From NCBI RefSeq assembly GCF_023101185.1, contig NZ_CP078077.1:1455630-1519629 (forward strand): 64,000 bases of DNA. Reading direction: 5' to 3'. Below, piece by piece: positions 48,040 through 56,832 of this stretch. Position 1 is the first letter of the stretch, and each line of letters opens with the position of its first letter. A program made the position numbers and the translations under genes. The notes below the pieces were generated by a model, which saw only the letters and a list, made by a program, of their open reading frames with translations, was not told the DNA's origin and made no database searches. The stretch is from Microbacterium galbinum. Lineage in GTDB: Bacteria > Actinomycetota > Actinomycetes > Actinomycetales > Microbacteriaceae.

Positions 48040-50202
48040 ATGACGATCACGCACGACACCGACAGCACCACCTCGACCGCCGCGCTGCGCAGCAGACGCA
48101 TGCTGCTCGCCGGGTTCGGCGCCGCCGCCCTCGGCGGTGTGGCGGCGGTCGCGGTGCAGACACCCGCGCAGGCCGCCGGCCCGGTGGCGCCGATGAGCTC
48201 TTCGGGCTCGAAGGACGTCGGCAACGCCGGTCTCGCGACCGACCTGCCCTCGCTCAAGGGCAAGGCGGGCGACCTCGTACGCACGAGCGGTTACGCGGCG
48301 CCGGGTGACGGTGGCCACGGCCTCTACCGCTTCATGAAGAAGGACGCCCCGGCCGTGAACGGCGGCACTGTCATCGCCGCGCGGAAGGAGGGCGCGTGGG
48401 TGCTCGTGCATCACGGCGTCGTCGACTTCCGCGCGTTCGGGATCATGGACGCGAGCGTGAACGCCGATGATGCGCTCGATGCGATGGTGAACGATCCGAG
48501 CGTCCACCGCGTCGAGGCGCACAGCGACCTCAATTTCGTGCGTCGGCACATCTTCCGCCGCTCGGGCATCGCCTTCGATTTCGGCAACCACCTGATGACG
48601 ACCGTCGGCATCGAGAACGCCGGCAAGGACGACCCGTTCGCCGCCGTGATGTTCTTCCAGGGCGAGGTGACGGGTGCGGCGCAGGAGGCGCGCCTGAACG
48701 AGGTCGTCCCCGACCTCGGCGACGTCTTCCCGGTCGCCGATTCGTCGTTCTTCACGGTCGGCGACTGGTACGCGGCCGAGGTGAACGCGCTCGCCGGCCG
48801 CTGGGAGCGCGAGCTGCAGAGACTGGTGCAGGTGACGCAGATCGTCGACGGCACGCACATCCGCATCAACTACAAGAACGGCTGGCCGCTCGCCGCCGAC
48901 CGCACGATGACCTGGCGTCACGTGCTGCCCGTGCAGGACGTGACGGTCTCGAACCTGAAGTTCCTCGGTACCGGGACCGACGAGTACACCGGGTCGCACC
49001 CCCTCGCCTTCGAGTACGCGGTGCGCTGCGACGTCGACCACATCGACGGAACCGGCACCTTCTGGCCGCTGATCCAGCGCCGCTGGAACACCTACTACTC
49101 GACTGTGAGCTGCACGCTCAAGAACCCCACCTCGGTGACCTGGGGCGGTGCGGGGTACCTGACGCAGCAGATCTACTGCCTCTACGGCTACGTCGCGAAC
49201 TGCCACACGGCCAACGCGCGCCACCTCAACGACTTCACCGCGAGCGCCTACTGCCTCGTCGAGAACTGCCACGGCGACGGTGACGACCAGGGACCGTTCG
49301 TCACCCACGGGCAGTACGAGCACGACCTCACCTACACCGGCAACTCGGGGCTCATGACCTTCGCGAACTCCGGCGCGGCCTGGGGCTCGGCGGCCAAGCG
49401 CATCACGGTGCGCAAGCACGTGTGCTCGTGGTTCGTCGCCCGCGTGCGCATCACCGACCTCACGCTCGAAGACGTGCAGGTCATCGGCAAGCCGTCGCTC
49501 GCGGGCTCCGGCATGCTGTGGATCAACGCCGACGGTGCGCAGCTGCGCGGGTGCACGGCATCCGACACGCTCATCATCACCCAGCAGTCGGATGCCTCGT
49601 CGCGGCCGAACCTCATCGAGGGCTCGCACGTCACCTTCGTCGCGGCCGGCGGCGAGCTGACGAGTGCGGCCGTCACCACCCCGGTCACCTTCGTCGACAC
49701 GGTGCTCAACGGCGTGGGCGGACTGAAGATCACGGGCCCGGGTGCCGTGACGTTCCGGGGGTCGACGCTCGTGGGAGCGGACGACGCCGCACCGATCGTG
49801 TCGCAGTCGGAGCGGCTGCGGTTCGAGGGCTCGACCCTGCGCAACGCCCGTGTGGCGGCGGCGCGGGGGGAGCGCCAGACCATCGAGGTCGCGGGGTCGG
49901 ACGTCGTGAACGTCGGCGGCACGGGCCTGGCGCGCACTGGAGCGGGCGAGCTGCACGTGGCGCTGTCCGACAGCACGTTCCGCGCCGAGGGGGCGGCGAC
50001 GCACGTGTCGATCACGACCGGCGCCACGCACTACCGCGCGGTCGGCAACCGCTTCGAGGGCGGCGCGATCGAACTCGGCGACGGGGCTTTCGGGTCGTCG
50101 TCGACGCTCGTGCACACCGCCAACGTCGAGTCCGGCGTGACGCGCACGGCCTTCCCCGCCGCGGGCGACCGCGTCATCGACACCGCTAACGTCACGGTCT
50201 GA
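48040..50202 (+). CDS. Tat-exported right-handed beta-helix protein, possible polysaccharide-active enzyme
   Basis: A 720-residue protein. A twin-arginine-type signal (SRRMLLAGFGAAALGG, Arg19-Arg20) is followed by a cleavage site after AQA at about residue 45. Residues 110-170 contain a pectate-lyase-3-like start (VDFRAFGIMDASVNADDALDAMV). The body has many repeated strands with Asn/Cys ladders (GYVANCHTANARHL, YCLVENCHGDGDDQG). This fits a parallel beta-helix like polysaccharide lyases, epimerases or phage tail spikes. It lies at the end of the sugar operon, after a clear ribosome binding site (AAGGAGG), so it may release the oligosaccharide that the importer takes up. No catalytic residues can be assigned. 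Confidence 0.75.
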   Translation: MTITHDTDSTTSTAALRSRRMLLAGFGAAALGGVAAVAVQTPAQAAGPVAPMSSSGSKDVGNAGLATDLPSLKGKAGDLVRTSGYAAPGDGGHGLYRFMKKDAPAVNGGTVIAARKEGAWVLVHHGVVDFRAFGIMDASVNADDALDAMVNDPSVHRVEAHSDLNFVRRHIFRRSGIAFDFGNHLMTTVGIENAGKDDPFAAVMFFQGEVTGAAQEARLNEVVPDLGDVFPVADSSFFTVGDWYAAEVNALAGRWERELQRLVQVTQIVDGTHIRINYKNGWPLAADRTMTWRHVLPVQDVTVSNLKFLGTGTDEYTGSHPLAFEYAVRCDVDHIDGTGTFWPLIQRRWNTYYSTVSCTLKNPTSVTWGGAGYLTQQIYCLYGYVANCHTANARHLNDFTASAYCLVENCHGDGDDQGPFVTHGQYEHDLTYTGNSGLMTFANSGAAWGSAAKRITVRKHVCSWFVARVRITDLTLEDVQVIGKPSLAGSGMLWINADGAQLRGCTASDTLIITQQSDASSRPNLIEGSHVTFVAAGGELTSAAVTTPVTFVDTVLNGVGGLKITGPGAVTFRGSTLVGADDAAPIVSQSERLRFEGSTLRNARVAAARGERQTIEVAGSDVVNVGGTGLARTGAGELHVALSDSTFRAEGAATHVSITTGATHYRAVGNRFEGGAIELGDGAFGSSSTLVHTANVESGVTRTAFPAAGDRVIDTANVTV

Positions 50203-50218
50203 GGTGCTCATGCGTGGG

Positions 50219-50370
50219 GGGCGCTTCGACAGGCTCAGCGACCCAGTTTCTTGCGACTGGGTCCCTGAGCTCGTCGAAGGGCCCCGCCGCGCGCAGACCT
50301 GGGTCCCTGAGCCTGTCGAAGGGCCCCGCCGCGCGCAGACCTGGGTCCCTGAGCTTGTCGAAGGGCCCCG
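50219..50370. repeat. Dispersed repeat family A, one forward and three reverse cores
   Basis: The forward core CTTCGACAGGCTCAGCGACC faces three reverse cores (TGGGTCCCTGAGCYTGTCGA). The last two are spaced by a directly repeated 50-base unit that includes GCCCCGCCGCGCGCAGACC. Confidence 0.88.
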
Positions 50371-50386
50371 CCGCGCGGCATCCGCG

Positions 50387-51052
50387 TCAGTAGCGGGCCG
50401 AGAAGCCGCCGTCGGTGTGCAGGAGCTGGCCGGAGATCCACCGACCCTCGGGCGAGAGCAGGAAGGCGGTGATGCCGGCGATGTCTCGCGGCGTGCCTGC
50501 ACGGCCGAGCGGGTGCATCGGGGTCAGCGCATCGCGGATCTCGTCGTCCATCCATCCGGTGTCGATCGGCCCCGGGTTGACGACGTTCGCCGAAATGCCC
50601 TGCGGGCCCAGCTCGCGGGCGGCCGAGATGACGATCCGGTCGAGTGCGCCCTTCGACGCCCCGTAGGGGAGGTTGCCGGTGGTGTGGTCGCTGGTGAAGG
50701 CCACGACCGCACCGCCGTCGGGCCCGACCTGACGCGCGAAGGCGGCGATGAGCAGCAGACTCGCGCGCGCATTGACCGCGACGTGCCGGTCGAAGCTCTC
50801 CGCGGTCGTGTCGAGGATGCCCGACTCCACGTCGTGGGCATGGCTCAGGACCAGGGCCGAGAGCTCGCCGTGGTCGCGACGCACACGGTCGATCAGGGCT
50901 TCGGGCGCGGCCGGGTCGGAGAGGTCGGCGGGCTGGTCGCCGCTGTCGAGGTCGCTGGTCACGACGGTCCAGCCGTCGGTGCGCAGACGGGGCACGATTC
51001 CCGCGGCGATGCTGTTCGACCGTGCGGCTCCGGTGACGAGTGCGAGAGGCAT
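50387..51052 (-). CDS. SDR family oxidoreductase
   Basis: A 221-residue short-chain dehydrogenase. The nucleotide region is VTGAARSNSIAAGI, an altered glycine motif seen in FabI-like and some other SDRs. SDLD follows beta-2. Catalytic residues are Ser in VAFTSDHT and YGASK. The C-terminal ISGQLLHTDGGF is the usual classical-SDR end. I chose ATG 51052; the frame is open further upstream through a family A repeat, which adds a false extension. The gene is on the minus strand between two repeat elements, downstream of another SDR. The substrate is unknown. Confidence 0.86.
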   Translation of the reverse strand: MPLALVTGAARSNSIAAGIVPRLRTDGWTVVTSDLDSGDQPADLSDPAAPEALIDRVRRDHGELSALVLSHAHDVESGILDTTAESFDRHVAVNARASLLLIAAFARQVGPDGGAVVAFTSDHTTGNLPYGASKGALDRIVISAARELGPQGISANVVNPGPIDTGWMDDEIRDALTPMHPLGRAGTPRDIAGITAFLLSPEGRWISGQLLHTDGGFSARY

Positions 51053-51081
51053 TCCCGAAGGGTATCGAAGGGTGACGGCGG

Positions 51082-51157
51082 AGGACGCTTCGACAGGCTC
51101 AGCGACCCAGTTTCTCGGCTCAGCCACTGGGTCCCTGAGCTTGTCGAAGGGCCCCGC
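51082..51157. repeat. Dispersed repeat family A, facing pair
   Basis: Forward core CTTCGACAGGCTCAGCGACC and reverse core TGGGTCCCTGAGCTTGTCGA, about 25 bases apart, between two minus-strand SDR genes. Confidence 0.87.
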
Positions 51158-51169
51158 CGCCCGGATCCC

Positions 51170-52003
51170 CTACAGCCCGACGAGCTCGGCGCTGCGCTGC
51201 CAGAGGGCCTCGGCGAGGGCGGGGTCGTCGACCTGCGGGTTGGTCTTCGACGACAGCGTGCGCTCGTCGTAGTACGCCCCCGAGAACCACGTCTCATCGG
51301 GCGTGCCCTCGATGAACCAGCGCAGGATCGCGCCGCCCTCCTCGGTGCTCGTGAGCAGCAGCCTGCCGAGGAAACTCCGGTAGACGAGCCGCATCAGGCT
51401 CGACGAGTCCGAGGCGAAGTTCGTCTGCACGGTGCCGGGGTGGAAGGCGACCGAGCTCAAGCCGTCGGGGTGGAACTTCGTGTGCAGGCTCTTCGTGAAG
51501 AGCACGTTCGCGAGCTTCGCGTCGCCGTAGGCCTTGTTGGCGCTGAACTTCTTCGAGTTGTCGAGGTCGTCGACGTCGATGTGCCCGAAGAGCCGGTGCC
51601 CGACGCTCGACGTGTTGATCACCGCCGCCTTCGACGCCAGCAGCGTCGGCATCAGCAGGTTCGTCAGCAGGAACGGCGCGAGGTGGTTGACCTGGATGGT
51701 CTTCTCGAAACCGTCGACCGTGGGCGTGCGGTCACCGAAGATGCCGCCGGCGTTGTTCGCCAGCACGTGGATGCCGTCGGCGCCCACGGCATCCGTCAGC
51801 TTCGCGGCCAGCTCGCGCACGTCGTCGAGGCGGGCGAAGTCGGCGAAGAAGTACTCGGCGCCGGTGTCGTCGGCCACGGCCTTCGTCTTCTCGGGCGAGC
51901 GCCCGACGAGGATCAGCCGGTGGTCGGTCGCGGCGAGCTGGCGGGCCGCGGCCGCGCCGATGCCGTCGGATGCTCCGGTGAGGACGATCGTTCTGGCGGT
52001 CAT
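51170..52003 (-). CDS. SDR family oxidoreductase, retinol-dehydrogenase-like
   Basis: A 277-residue SDR of the group that includes WWOX- and retinol-dehydrogenase-like proteins. It has TGASDGIGAAAARQL, VLANNAGGIFGDR, Ser in INTSSVGHRLFG and YGDAKLANVLF as catalytic YxxxK. Arg after beta-2 (VGRSPEK) suggests NADP(H). Its ATG overlaps the stop of the GntR regulator upstream, so the two are co-transcribed. It may act on a carbonyl intermediate handled by the divergent operon. Confidence 0.88.
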   Translation of the reverse strand: MTARTIVLTGASDGIGAAAARQLAATDHRLILVGRSPEKTKAVADDTGAEYFFADFARLDDVRELAAKLTDAVGADGIHVLANNAGGIFGDRTPTVDGFEKTIQVNHLAPFLLTNLLMPTLLASKAAVINTSSVGHRLFGHIDVDDLDNSKKFSANKAYGDAKLANVLFTKSLHTKFHPDGLSSVAFHPGTVQTNFASDSSSLMRLVYRSFLGRLLLTSTEEGGAILRWFIEGTPDETWFSGAYYDERTLSSKTNPQVDDPALAEALWQRSAELVGL

Positions 52004-52659
52004 GCGTCTGCTCCTGTCGTCGGGATGATGCGTTCGACCGCTCGGGTGATGTGCGCGGCGACGACGGCGCGTACGCGGTCGGGGTCGCCGCTCGCGAGCG
52101 CGTCGACGATCACCTGGTGGCTGCGCACGTGCTCCTCCTGCTCGTCGACGTCGAGGGCGGCGTTCGCGGCGCGGATGAACCCGGCGATGCGTCCGCGCAG
52201 CTGCGCGCTGACCTCGTCGAGGAAGCGGTGCTCCGCCAGTTCCGCGAGCGTCTCGTGGAACAGCCGGTCCTGTCGCAGCACCTCGTCGACGTCGCCGGGG
52301 GCGGCGGCGCCCATCGCGGTGACGATCGTCTCGAGGCGCGCCGCGGCATCCGCGTTCCATCGCTCCTGCACCCGGATCGCCATGAACTGCTCGAGCACGA
52401 TGCGCAGGCTCGAGATGTCGTCGAGATCGGATGCCGTCAACTCCGCGACCCGTGCACCCCGGCGGGGTTCGCGCACGATGAGCCGCTCCTCGGCGAGCCG
52501 CGTGAGGGCTTCGCGCACCGGGATGTGGCTGACGCCGAGGCGGTCGGCGAGCTTGCGCTCGACCAGGCGCTCGCCGGGGGCGAGCTCGCCGGAGTGGATC
52601 GCGGCGCGCAGCTCGTCGGCGACCTGCTCGGCGATGTTCTGGTCTGACACGGTGCGCAT
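52000..52659 (-). CDS. GntR family regulator with FCD domain
   Basis: A 219-residue repressor. The winged helix is at residues 5-70 (ELRAAIHSGELAPGERLVERKLADRLGVSHIPVREALTRLAEERLI). The C-terminal FCD domain has DISSLRIVLEQF, DRLFHETLAELAEH and HQVIVDALASGDPDRVRAVVAAHI with the Asp and His residues that hold a metal ion and bind organic acids. It is divergent from the ceramidase-like/enolase operon, and CCGATGCTATGGCATCGG lies between them. Related palindromes before two other units suggest a small regulon responsive to a sugar acid or similar compound. Confidence 0.92.
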   Translation of the reverse strand: MRTVSDQNIAEQVADELRAAIHSGELAPGERLVERKLADRLGVSHIPVREALTRLAEERLIVREPRRGARVAELTASDLDDISSLRIVLEQFMAIRVQERWNADAAARLETIVTAMGAAAPGDVDEVLRQDRLFHETLAELAEHRFLDEVSAQLRGRIAGFIRAANAALDVDEQEEHVRSHQVIVDALASGDPDRVRAVVAAHITRAVERIIPTTGADA

Positions 52660-52724
52660 CGGGGGAGTCCTTCCGAACGGGCGGCGATCGGCGGAGCTCG
52701 GGGTTCCGAGGTCGCACGCTCGCA

Positions 52725-52742
52725 CCGATGCTATGGCATCGG
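52725..52742. promoter_or_regulatory. GntR operator CCGATGCTATGGCATCGG
   Basis: A near-perfect palindrome between the divergent GntR and ceramidase-like genes. The core TGCTATGGCA fits FadR-type sites and is shared with 62529-62542 and, in part, with 58263-58270. TATGGC within it may be the -10 box of the rightward operon. Confidence 0.7.
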
Positions 52743-52776
52743 TCGATGAGACGGCCGAACGACGGGAGCAGCGACG

Positions 52777-54195
52777 ATGAACCCCGCTCTGGGCGATCGC
52801 ATCCGCATTCCGCGCAGCGCGCTGCGGGTCGGGGTGGCGCGTCGAGACATCACGCCGCCCACCGGCATCCGCGCCAAGAACTGGGGGCCCGCCGACTGGG
52901 AGCGCTCCGAGGGCGCGCATCGGCCGTTCGAGCTGACGGCCCTCGCCATGATCGGCGACGACGACCGTCCGCGTGTTCTGCTCGCGGTCGACGGCACCTG
53001 GTGGCGACGGGTCGCCGACGAGCAGGGGGTGCGCGGGTCGATCCTCGCGGGCCTCGGGCTCGCTCCCGACCAGCTCATGCTCTCGCTCTCGCACACGCAC
53101 GCGGGCGCCGTGCTCTGCGCCGCCGACGCGCATCTGCCCGGCGGTGAGCTCATCCCCGGGTACCTCGATGCGCTCGCCGCCGCGGGCATCGCGGCCGGAC
53201 GCGAGGCGCTGAGCACCGCCGAGGTCGGCCTGATCGAATGGACGACCGGACGCTGCACCCTCGCCGCCGACCGCGAACTCGATCTCGACGGGCGTGCGCT
53301 CGTGGGCTTCCACCCCGATGCCGTCGCCGACGACACCGTCGTGATCGGTCGGGTGAGCGTCGCAGGTCGCGTGCGCGCCACGCTCGTGAACTACGCCTGC
53401 CACCCGACGACGCTCGCGTGGCAGAGTCGCGCGGTGTCGCCCGACTACGTGGGCGCGATGCGCGAGGTCGTGGAGGCGGCGACCGGTGCCGCGTGCCTGT
53501 TCGTGCAGGGCGCGTCGGGCGAACTCGCCCCGCGCGAGCAGTACACGGGAGATGTGACGGTGGCCGATCGTCACGGCCGCTCGCTCGGGCACGCCGTGCT
53601 CGCGGCGGTGGACGCGCTGCCGGTTCCGGGCGAGGAACTCACGCTCGATCGCATCGTCGAGTCGGGTGCGCCGCTGGCGGTGTGGGCGGGGCGCAAACCG
53701 GTCCCTGAGCGAGGAGCGGAACGACGAGACGAAGGGCGCTCGGCCGGCGTCACGGCATCCGTCTCCCTCCCCCTGCGCGACCTGCCGACGCTCGACGATC
53801 TGGCGCGCGAGTGGGCCGACATCAATCCGCGCTCCCGCGAGGAGCGCCTCGGGCGCGCGCGCAACCTGCGCGAGGGGTACATCGACGGTCCGACCGTCGC
53901 GCACCCCGTGTGGGCGTGGCGTCTCGGCGATGCGGTGATCGTCGGGCACCCGGGCGAGGCGTACTCGCGGTTGCAGACGACCCTGCGCGCGAGGTTCCCC
54001 GAGACCCCGATCGTCGTGATGAACCTCACGAACGGACCCGGCTTCGTGTACCTCCCCACGCGCGACGCCTACGACCGCGGCGCCTACCAGGCCTGGCAGA
54101 CCCCGCTCGCCCCCGGCGCTCTCGAGCTTCTCGAGAAGCACGCCGCCGACCTCGTCGCCGCGCTTCTGGCGACCACGACCCCAGGAGAGAAATGA
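52777..54195 (+). CDS. Neutral/alkaline ceramidase-like hydrolase, cytosolic
   Basis: A 472-residue protein with the N-terminal domain of neutral ceramidases: RVGVARRDITPPTGI at the start, LSLSHTHAGAVLC with zinc-binding His, NYACHPTTL with another His, and CLFVQGASGELAPRE in place of the ceramidase nucleophile segment. No signal peptide is present, so it does not act on external lipids. Proteins of this type often sit in sugar-catabolism clusters, where their reaction is not established. Residues about 307-321 (KPVPERGAERRDEGRS) are encoded by a family B repeat. Its stop overlaps the next SDR start. Confidence 0.82.
   Translation: MNPALGDRIRIPRSALRVGVARRDITPPTGIRAKNWGPADWERSEGAHRPFELTALAMIGDDDRPRVLLAVDGTWWRRVADEQGVRGSILAGLGLAPDQLMLSLSHTHAGAVLCAADAHLPGGELIPGYLDALAAAGIAAGREALSTAEVGLIEWTTGRCTLAADRELDLDGRALVGFHPDAVADDTVVIGRVSVAGRVRATLVNYACHPTTLAWQSRAVSPDYVGAMREVVEAATGAACLFVQGASGELAPREQYTGDVTVADRHGRSLGHAVLAAVDALPVPGEELTLDRIVESGAPLAVWAGRKPVPERGAERRDEGRSAGVTASVSLPLRDLPTLDDLAREWADINPRSREERLGRARNLREGYIDGPTVAHPVWAWRLGDAVIVGHPGEAYSRLQTTLRARFPETPIVVMNLTNGPGFVYLPTRDAYDRGAYQAWQTPLAPGALELLEKHAADLVAALLATTTPGEK
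53697..53738 (+). repeat. Dispersed repeat family B inside the ceramidase-like gene
   Basis: CGGTCCCTGAGCGAGGAGCG followed by ACGAGACGAAGGGC, translated in frame as VPERGAERRDEGR. Confidence 0.78.
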
Positions 54196-54947
54196 CCCGT
54201 CTCGTCGCCATCGTCACCGGAGGTTCCGCCGGCATCGGCTGGGAGATCGGCCAGCGTCTCGCGGCCGACGGCTACCTCGTCGTCGCCGCCGATCGCGTGC
54301 CCGGACTCACCGCCGGTGAGAACCCCGCCGGTATCCTCTGGCGCGAGCTCGACGTCACCGATCACGACGGCGTCGATCGCGTGTTCGGCGACATCGAAGC
54401 CGAGCTCGGGCCCATCGAAGTGCTCGTGAACAACGCCGGGATCCAGCGGCATCGCGGGATCGAAGACCTCACGTGGAGCGAATGGCAGGCGGTGGTCGAC
54501 GTGAACCTGCACGGCGTCTTCTCGGCGCTGCAGGCGGCCGGACGGCGGATGCTCGAGCGCGGGGACGGCCGCATCGTGAACATCTCGTCGATCTCGTCGC
54601 GCGGCTCGGCCGGACGCGCGCCGTACGCCACGACCAAGGCCGCCGTGATCGGTCTCACCGCGACCGCCGGTGCCGAGTGGGCCGCGCGCGGCGTGCGGGT
54701 CAACGCGGTCGCCCCGGGTTACGTCGACACCGGGGTGTTCCGTCAGGGCGTCGAGGCGGGCACGCTCAGCCTCGACACGATCCTGTCGCGCATCCCGGCC
54801 CGGCGGTTGGCCGAGGCGAGCGAGATCGCGGCGGCCGTGAGCTTCCTCGTGTCCGACGAATCGCGTTACATGAACGGGCAGACGCTGTACGTCGACGGCG
54901 GATTCCTCGTCGACTACGGTGTGCCGCTCGCGAAGAAGCCCGCATGA
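54192..54947 (+). CDS. SDR family oxidoreductase
   Basis: A 251-residue classical SDR. It has VTGGSAGIGWEIG, NNAGIQRHRG, Ser in VNISSISSRGS and the catalytic YATTK, and ends with MNGQTLYVDGGFLVDYG. The sequence resembles gluconate or 3-oxoacyl reductase-type members. It overlaps the ceramidase-like gene before it and the enolase-superfamily gene after it by four bases, so all are made from one mRNA. It probably oxidises a hydroxyl group of a sugar acid intermediate. Confidence 0.9.
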   Translation: MTRLVAIVTGGSAGIGWEIGQRLAADGYLVVAADRVPGLTAGENPAGILWRELDVTDHDGVDRVFGDIEAELGPIEVLVNNAGIQRHRGIEDLTWSEWQAVVDVNLHGVFSALQAAGRRMLERGDGRIVNISSISSRGSAGRAPYATTKAAVIGLTATAGAEWAARGVRVNAVAPGYVDTGVFRQGVEAGTLSLDTILSRIPARRLAEASEIAAAVSFLVSDESRYMNGQTLYVDGGFLVDYGVPLAKKPA

Positions 54948-56035
54948 CCGGCATCGCGCGTATCGAGACGGCGACGGCGGTGCTGCCCCTTCCGGCGCCC
55001 CTGCACCTCGGGGCGATGACGGTGACCCGGCGCGAGTACAGCGCGGTGCGGGCATCCGACGCCGATGGTTTCTCGGGCGTCGCCTACTGCCTGTCGCGCG
55101 AGGCGCCGATGGCCGAGATCGTCGAGCGGCTCGTGGCGGGGCACGCGATCGGGGCGAATGCCGACGATCCGGCCGCGACATGGGACCGGATGCTGCGCGG
55201 CAGCGCGATCGTCGGGCGCGTCGGCCTCGTGCGCCGAGCGATCGGACTGGTCGACATCGCGCTGTGGGATGTCGCCGCGCGGCGGGCGGAGATGCCCCTG
55301 TGGCGGATGCTCGGCACAGGGAACGCCCCGCGTGACGCGATGCTCGTGGCCGCCTACCCGTCGGCGGCGCGTACCCCGCGAGAGGTCGCCGACGAGGTGC
55401 TCGCCCAGGCGGACGGGTGGTCGCAGGTGAAGATCTCGCGTATGCCCGATCCGGCATACATGCGCGAACTGTTGGCCCTGCTCGGCGATGATCTGCCCTC
55501 GGGGACCGGTCTCGTCGTCGACGTCGGCTTCGGCTGGCGCGATGCCGACGAGGCGCTGGCCGAGATCGCGCAGTGGGGAGACCCGCGCCTCGCCTGGCTC
55601 GAGGACCCGCTGCTCCCGGAGGACGCCGCGGGGTGCGCGCGCATCCGCCGCGAGAGCGGGCTGCGCGTGTCCGTCGGCGACGAGGTGACCGACCCCGCCG
55701 TGCTGCGCGCACTGGTCGAGGCCGAGGCCGTCGACGTGCTGCGCCTCGACGTGGTGGCGATCGGAGGAGTGACGCCGGCCCGCGAACTCATCGCCTGGGC
55801 GTCGGATCGTGGCGTTCCGGTGTCGGGTCACGTGTATCCCGAGGTCACGGCGCATCTCGGCATCGGCGTCGAGACCTTCGCGCGCGGCACGAACCCTTAC
55901 GACCCGGCGCCGTCGTTCATCGTCGGAGGGCCGGTGTTCGCCGGCACGGTCAGGCCGACGGATGCCGCGGGCCTCGGGTTCACCCTCGATCCAGGGGTCT
56001 TCGATCTCAGTGCGTTCTCGGGAGGAAGGCGATGA
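54944..56035 (+). CDS. Enolase superfamily enzyme (mandelate racemase/muconate lactonizing type)
   Basis: A 363-residue enzyme of the capping domain plus barrel type. Metal ligands are Asp193 (VVDVGFGW), Glu220 (WLEDPL) and Asp246/Glu247 (VGDEVTD). His296 (SGHVYPEV) is a possible acid/base. Where KxK is typical, the sequence is K163-I-S165, so the second Lys is replaced by Ser. These enzymes abstract a proton next to a carboxylate, often dehydrating sugar acids. It is coupled to SDR genes on both sides. The altered motif makes the exact reaction hard to predict. Confidence 0.87.
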   Translation: MTGIARIETATAVLPLPAPLHLGAMTVTRREYSAVRASDADGFSGVAYCLSREAPMAEIVERLVAGHAIGANADDPAATWDRMLRGSAIVGRVGLVRRAIGLVDIALWDVAARRAEMPLWRMLGTGNAPRDAMLVAAYPSAARTPREVADEVLAQADGWSQVKISRMPDPAYMRELLALLGDDLPSGTGLVVDVGFGWRDADEALAEIAQWGDPRLAWLEDPLLPEDAAGCARIRRESGLRVSVGDEVTDPAVLRALVEAEAVDVLRLDVVAIGGVTPARELIAWASDRGVPVSGHVYPEVTAHLGIGVETFARGTNPYDPAPSFIVGGPVFAGTVRPTDAAGLGFTLDPGVFDLSAFSGGRR

Positions 56036-56832
56036 CTGATGCGATGCGCAGTGTCGTGGTGACCGGGAGCGGAAAGGGCATCGGCCGCGCGGTCGCCGAG
56101 CGGCTGACGGCCGACGGCTGGGTCGTGGTCGGGCTCGAGCGCACGCCCGGCTCGGGGACGATCGAGGCGGGTGTCGTGGCCGAGGTGGTGCTCGGCGATG
56201 CGTCGGATCGCGCGGCGCACGAGCGGGCCGCATCCGTCGCGCGGGGCCTGGCGCCGCTGGCGGGATGGGTGAACAACGCCGGGATCACGAAGCGCACACC
56301 GCTGCACGAGCTCGACGAACGCGTCGTGCGCGAGATCCTCGACATCAACGGCTTCGGCTACCTCTGGGGGTGTTCCGCCGCGGTCTCGGCCTTCGTGGAT
56401 CAGGGCATCGCCGGGGCGATCGTGAACATCGGCTCGATCCATGGGCGGGCGTCGTTCGTCGACCACGCCGCCTACGAGTTCACGAAGGGCGGCATCGATG
56501 CGCTCAGCCGCAGTGTGGCGGTGACCTATGGAGCACTCGGCATCCGTGCGAACACGGTCGCACCGGGCGGGGTGCGCACTCCGCACCTCGAGGCGCAGAT
56601 CGCGGCATCCGTCGACCCGATAGCCGCCGAGCGCGCGCTGTCCGAGGGGCCGCCCATGGGGCGCATCGCGCGAGCCGAGGAGGTCGCAGCGGTCACCGCG
56701 TTCCTGCTGTCGGACGCGGCCCCGTACCTCTCGGGGCAGTCGATCGCGGTCGACGGGGCGTGGACGGCATCCTTCGGCGACGTCGCCGTCGACCCCGCGC
56801 TGCGCGAGCGCTTCTCGGGTTCCGGCTCCTGA
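56032..56832 (+). CDS. SDR family oxidoreductase
   Basis: A 266-residue classical SDR. It shows VTGSGKGIGRAVAERL, WVNNAGITKRT, Ser in VNIGSIHGRAS and the catalytic YEFTK, and ends in SGQSIAVDGAWTASFG. It is the last gene of the operon started by the ceramidase-like gene and overlaps the enolase-superfamily gene by four bases. Family B and A repeats begin over its last codons (SGSGS, then the stop). It may act on a sugar acid along with the upstream SDR. Confidence 0.89.
   Translation: MTDAMRSVVVTGSGKGIGRAVAERLTADGWVVVGLERTPGSGTIEAGVVAEVVLGDASDRAAHERAASVARGLAPLAGWVNNAGITKRTPLHELDERVVREILDINGFGYLWGCSAAVSAFVDQGIAGAIVNIGSIHGRASFVDHAAYEFTKGGIDALSRSVAVTYGALGIRANTVAPGGVRTPHLEAQIAASVDPIAAERALSEGPPMGRIARAEEVAAVTAFLLSDAAPYLSGQSIAVDGAWTASFGDVAVDPALRERFSGSGS

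Noticed and set aside
47002..50502. A 1166-codon minus-strand frame opposite the hydroxyacid dehydrogenase and beta-helix genes
   Set aside because: No domain or start signal; the plus-strand genes have coupled starts and intact motifs.
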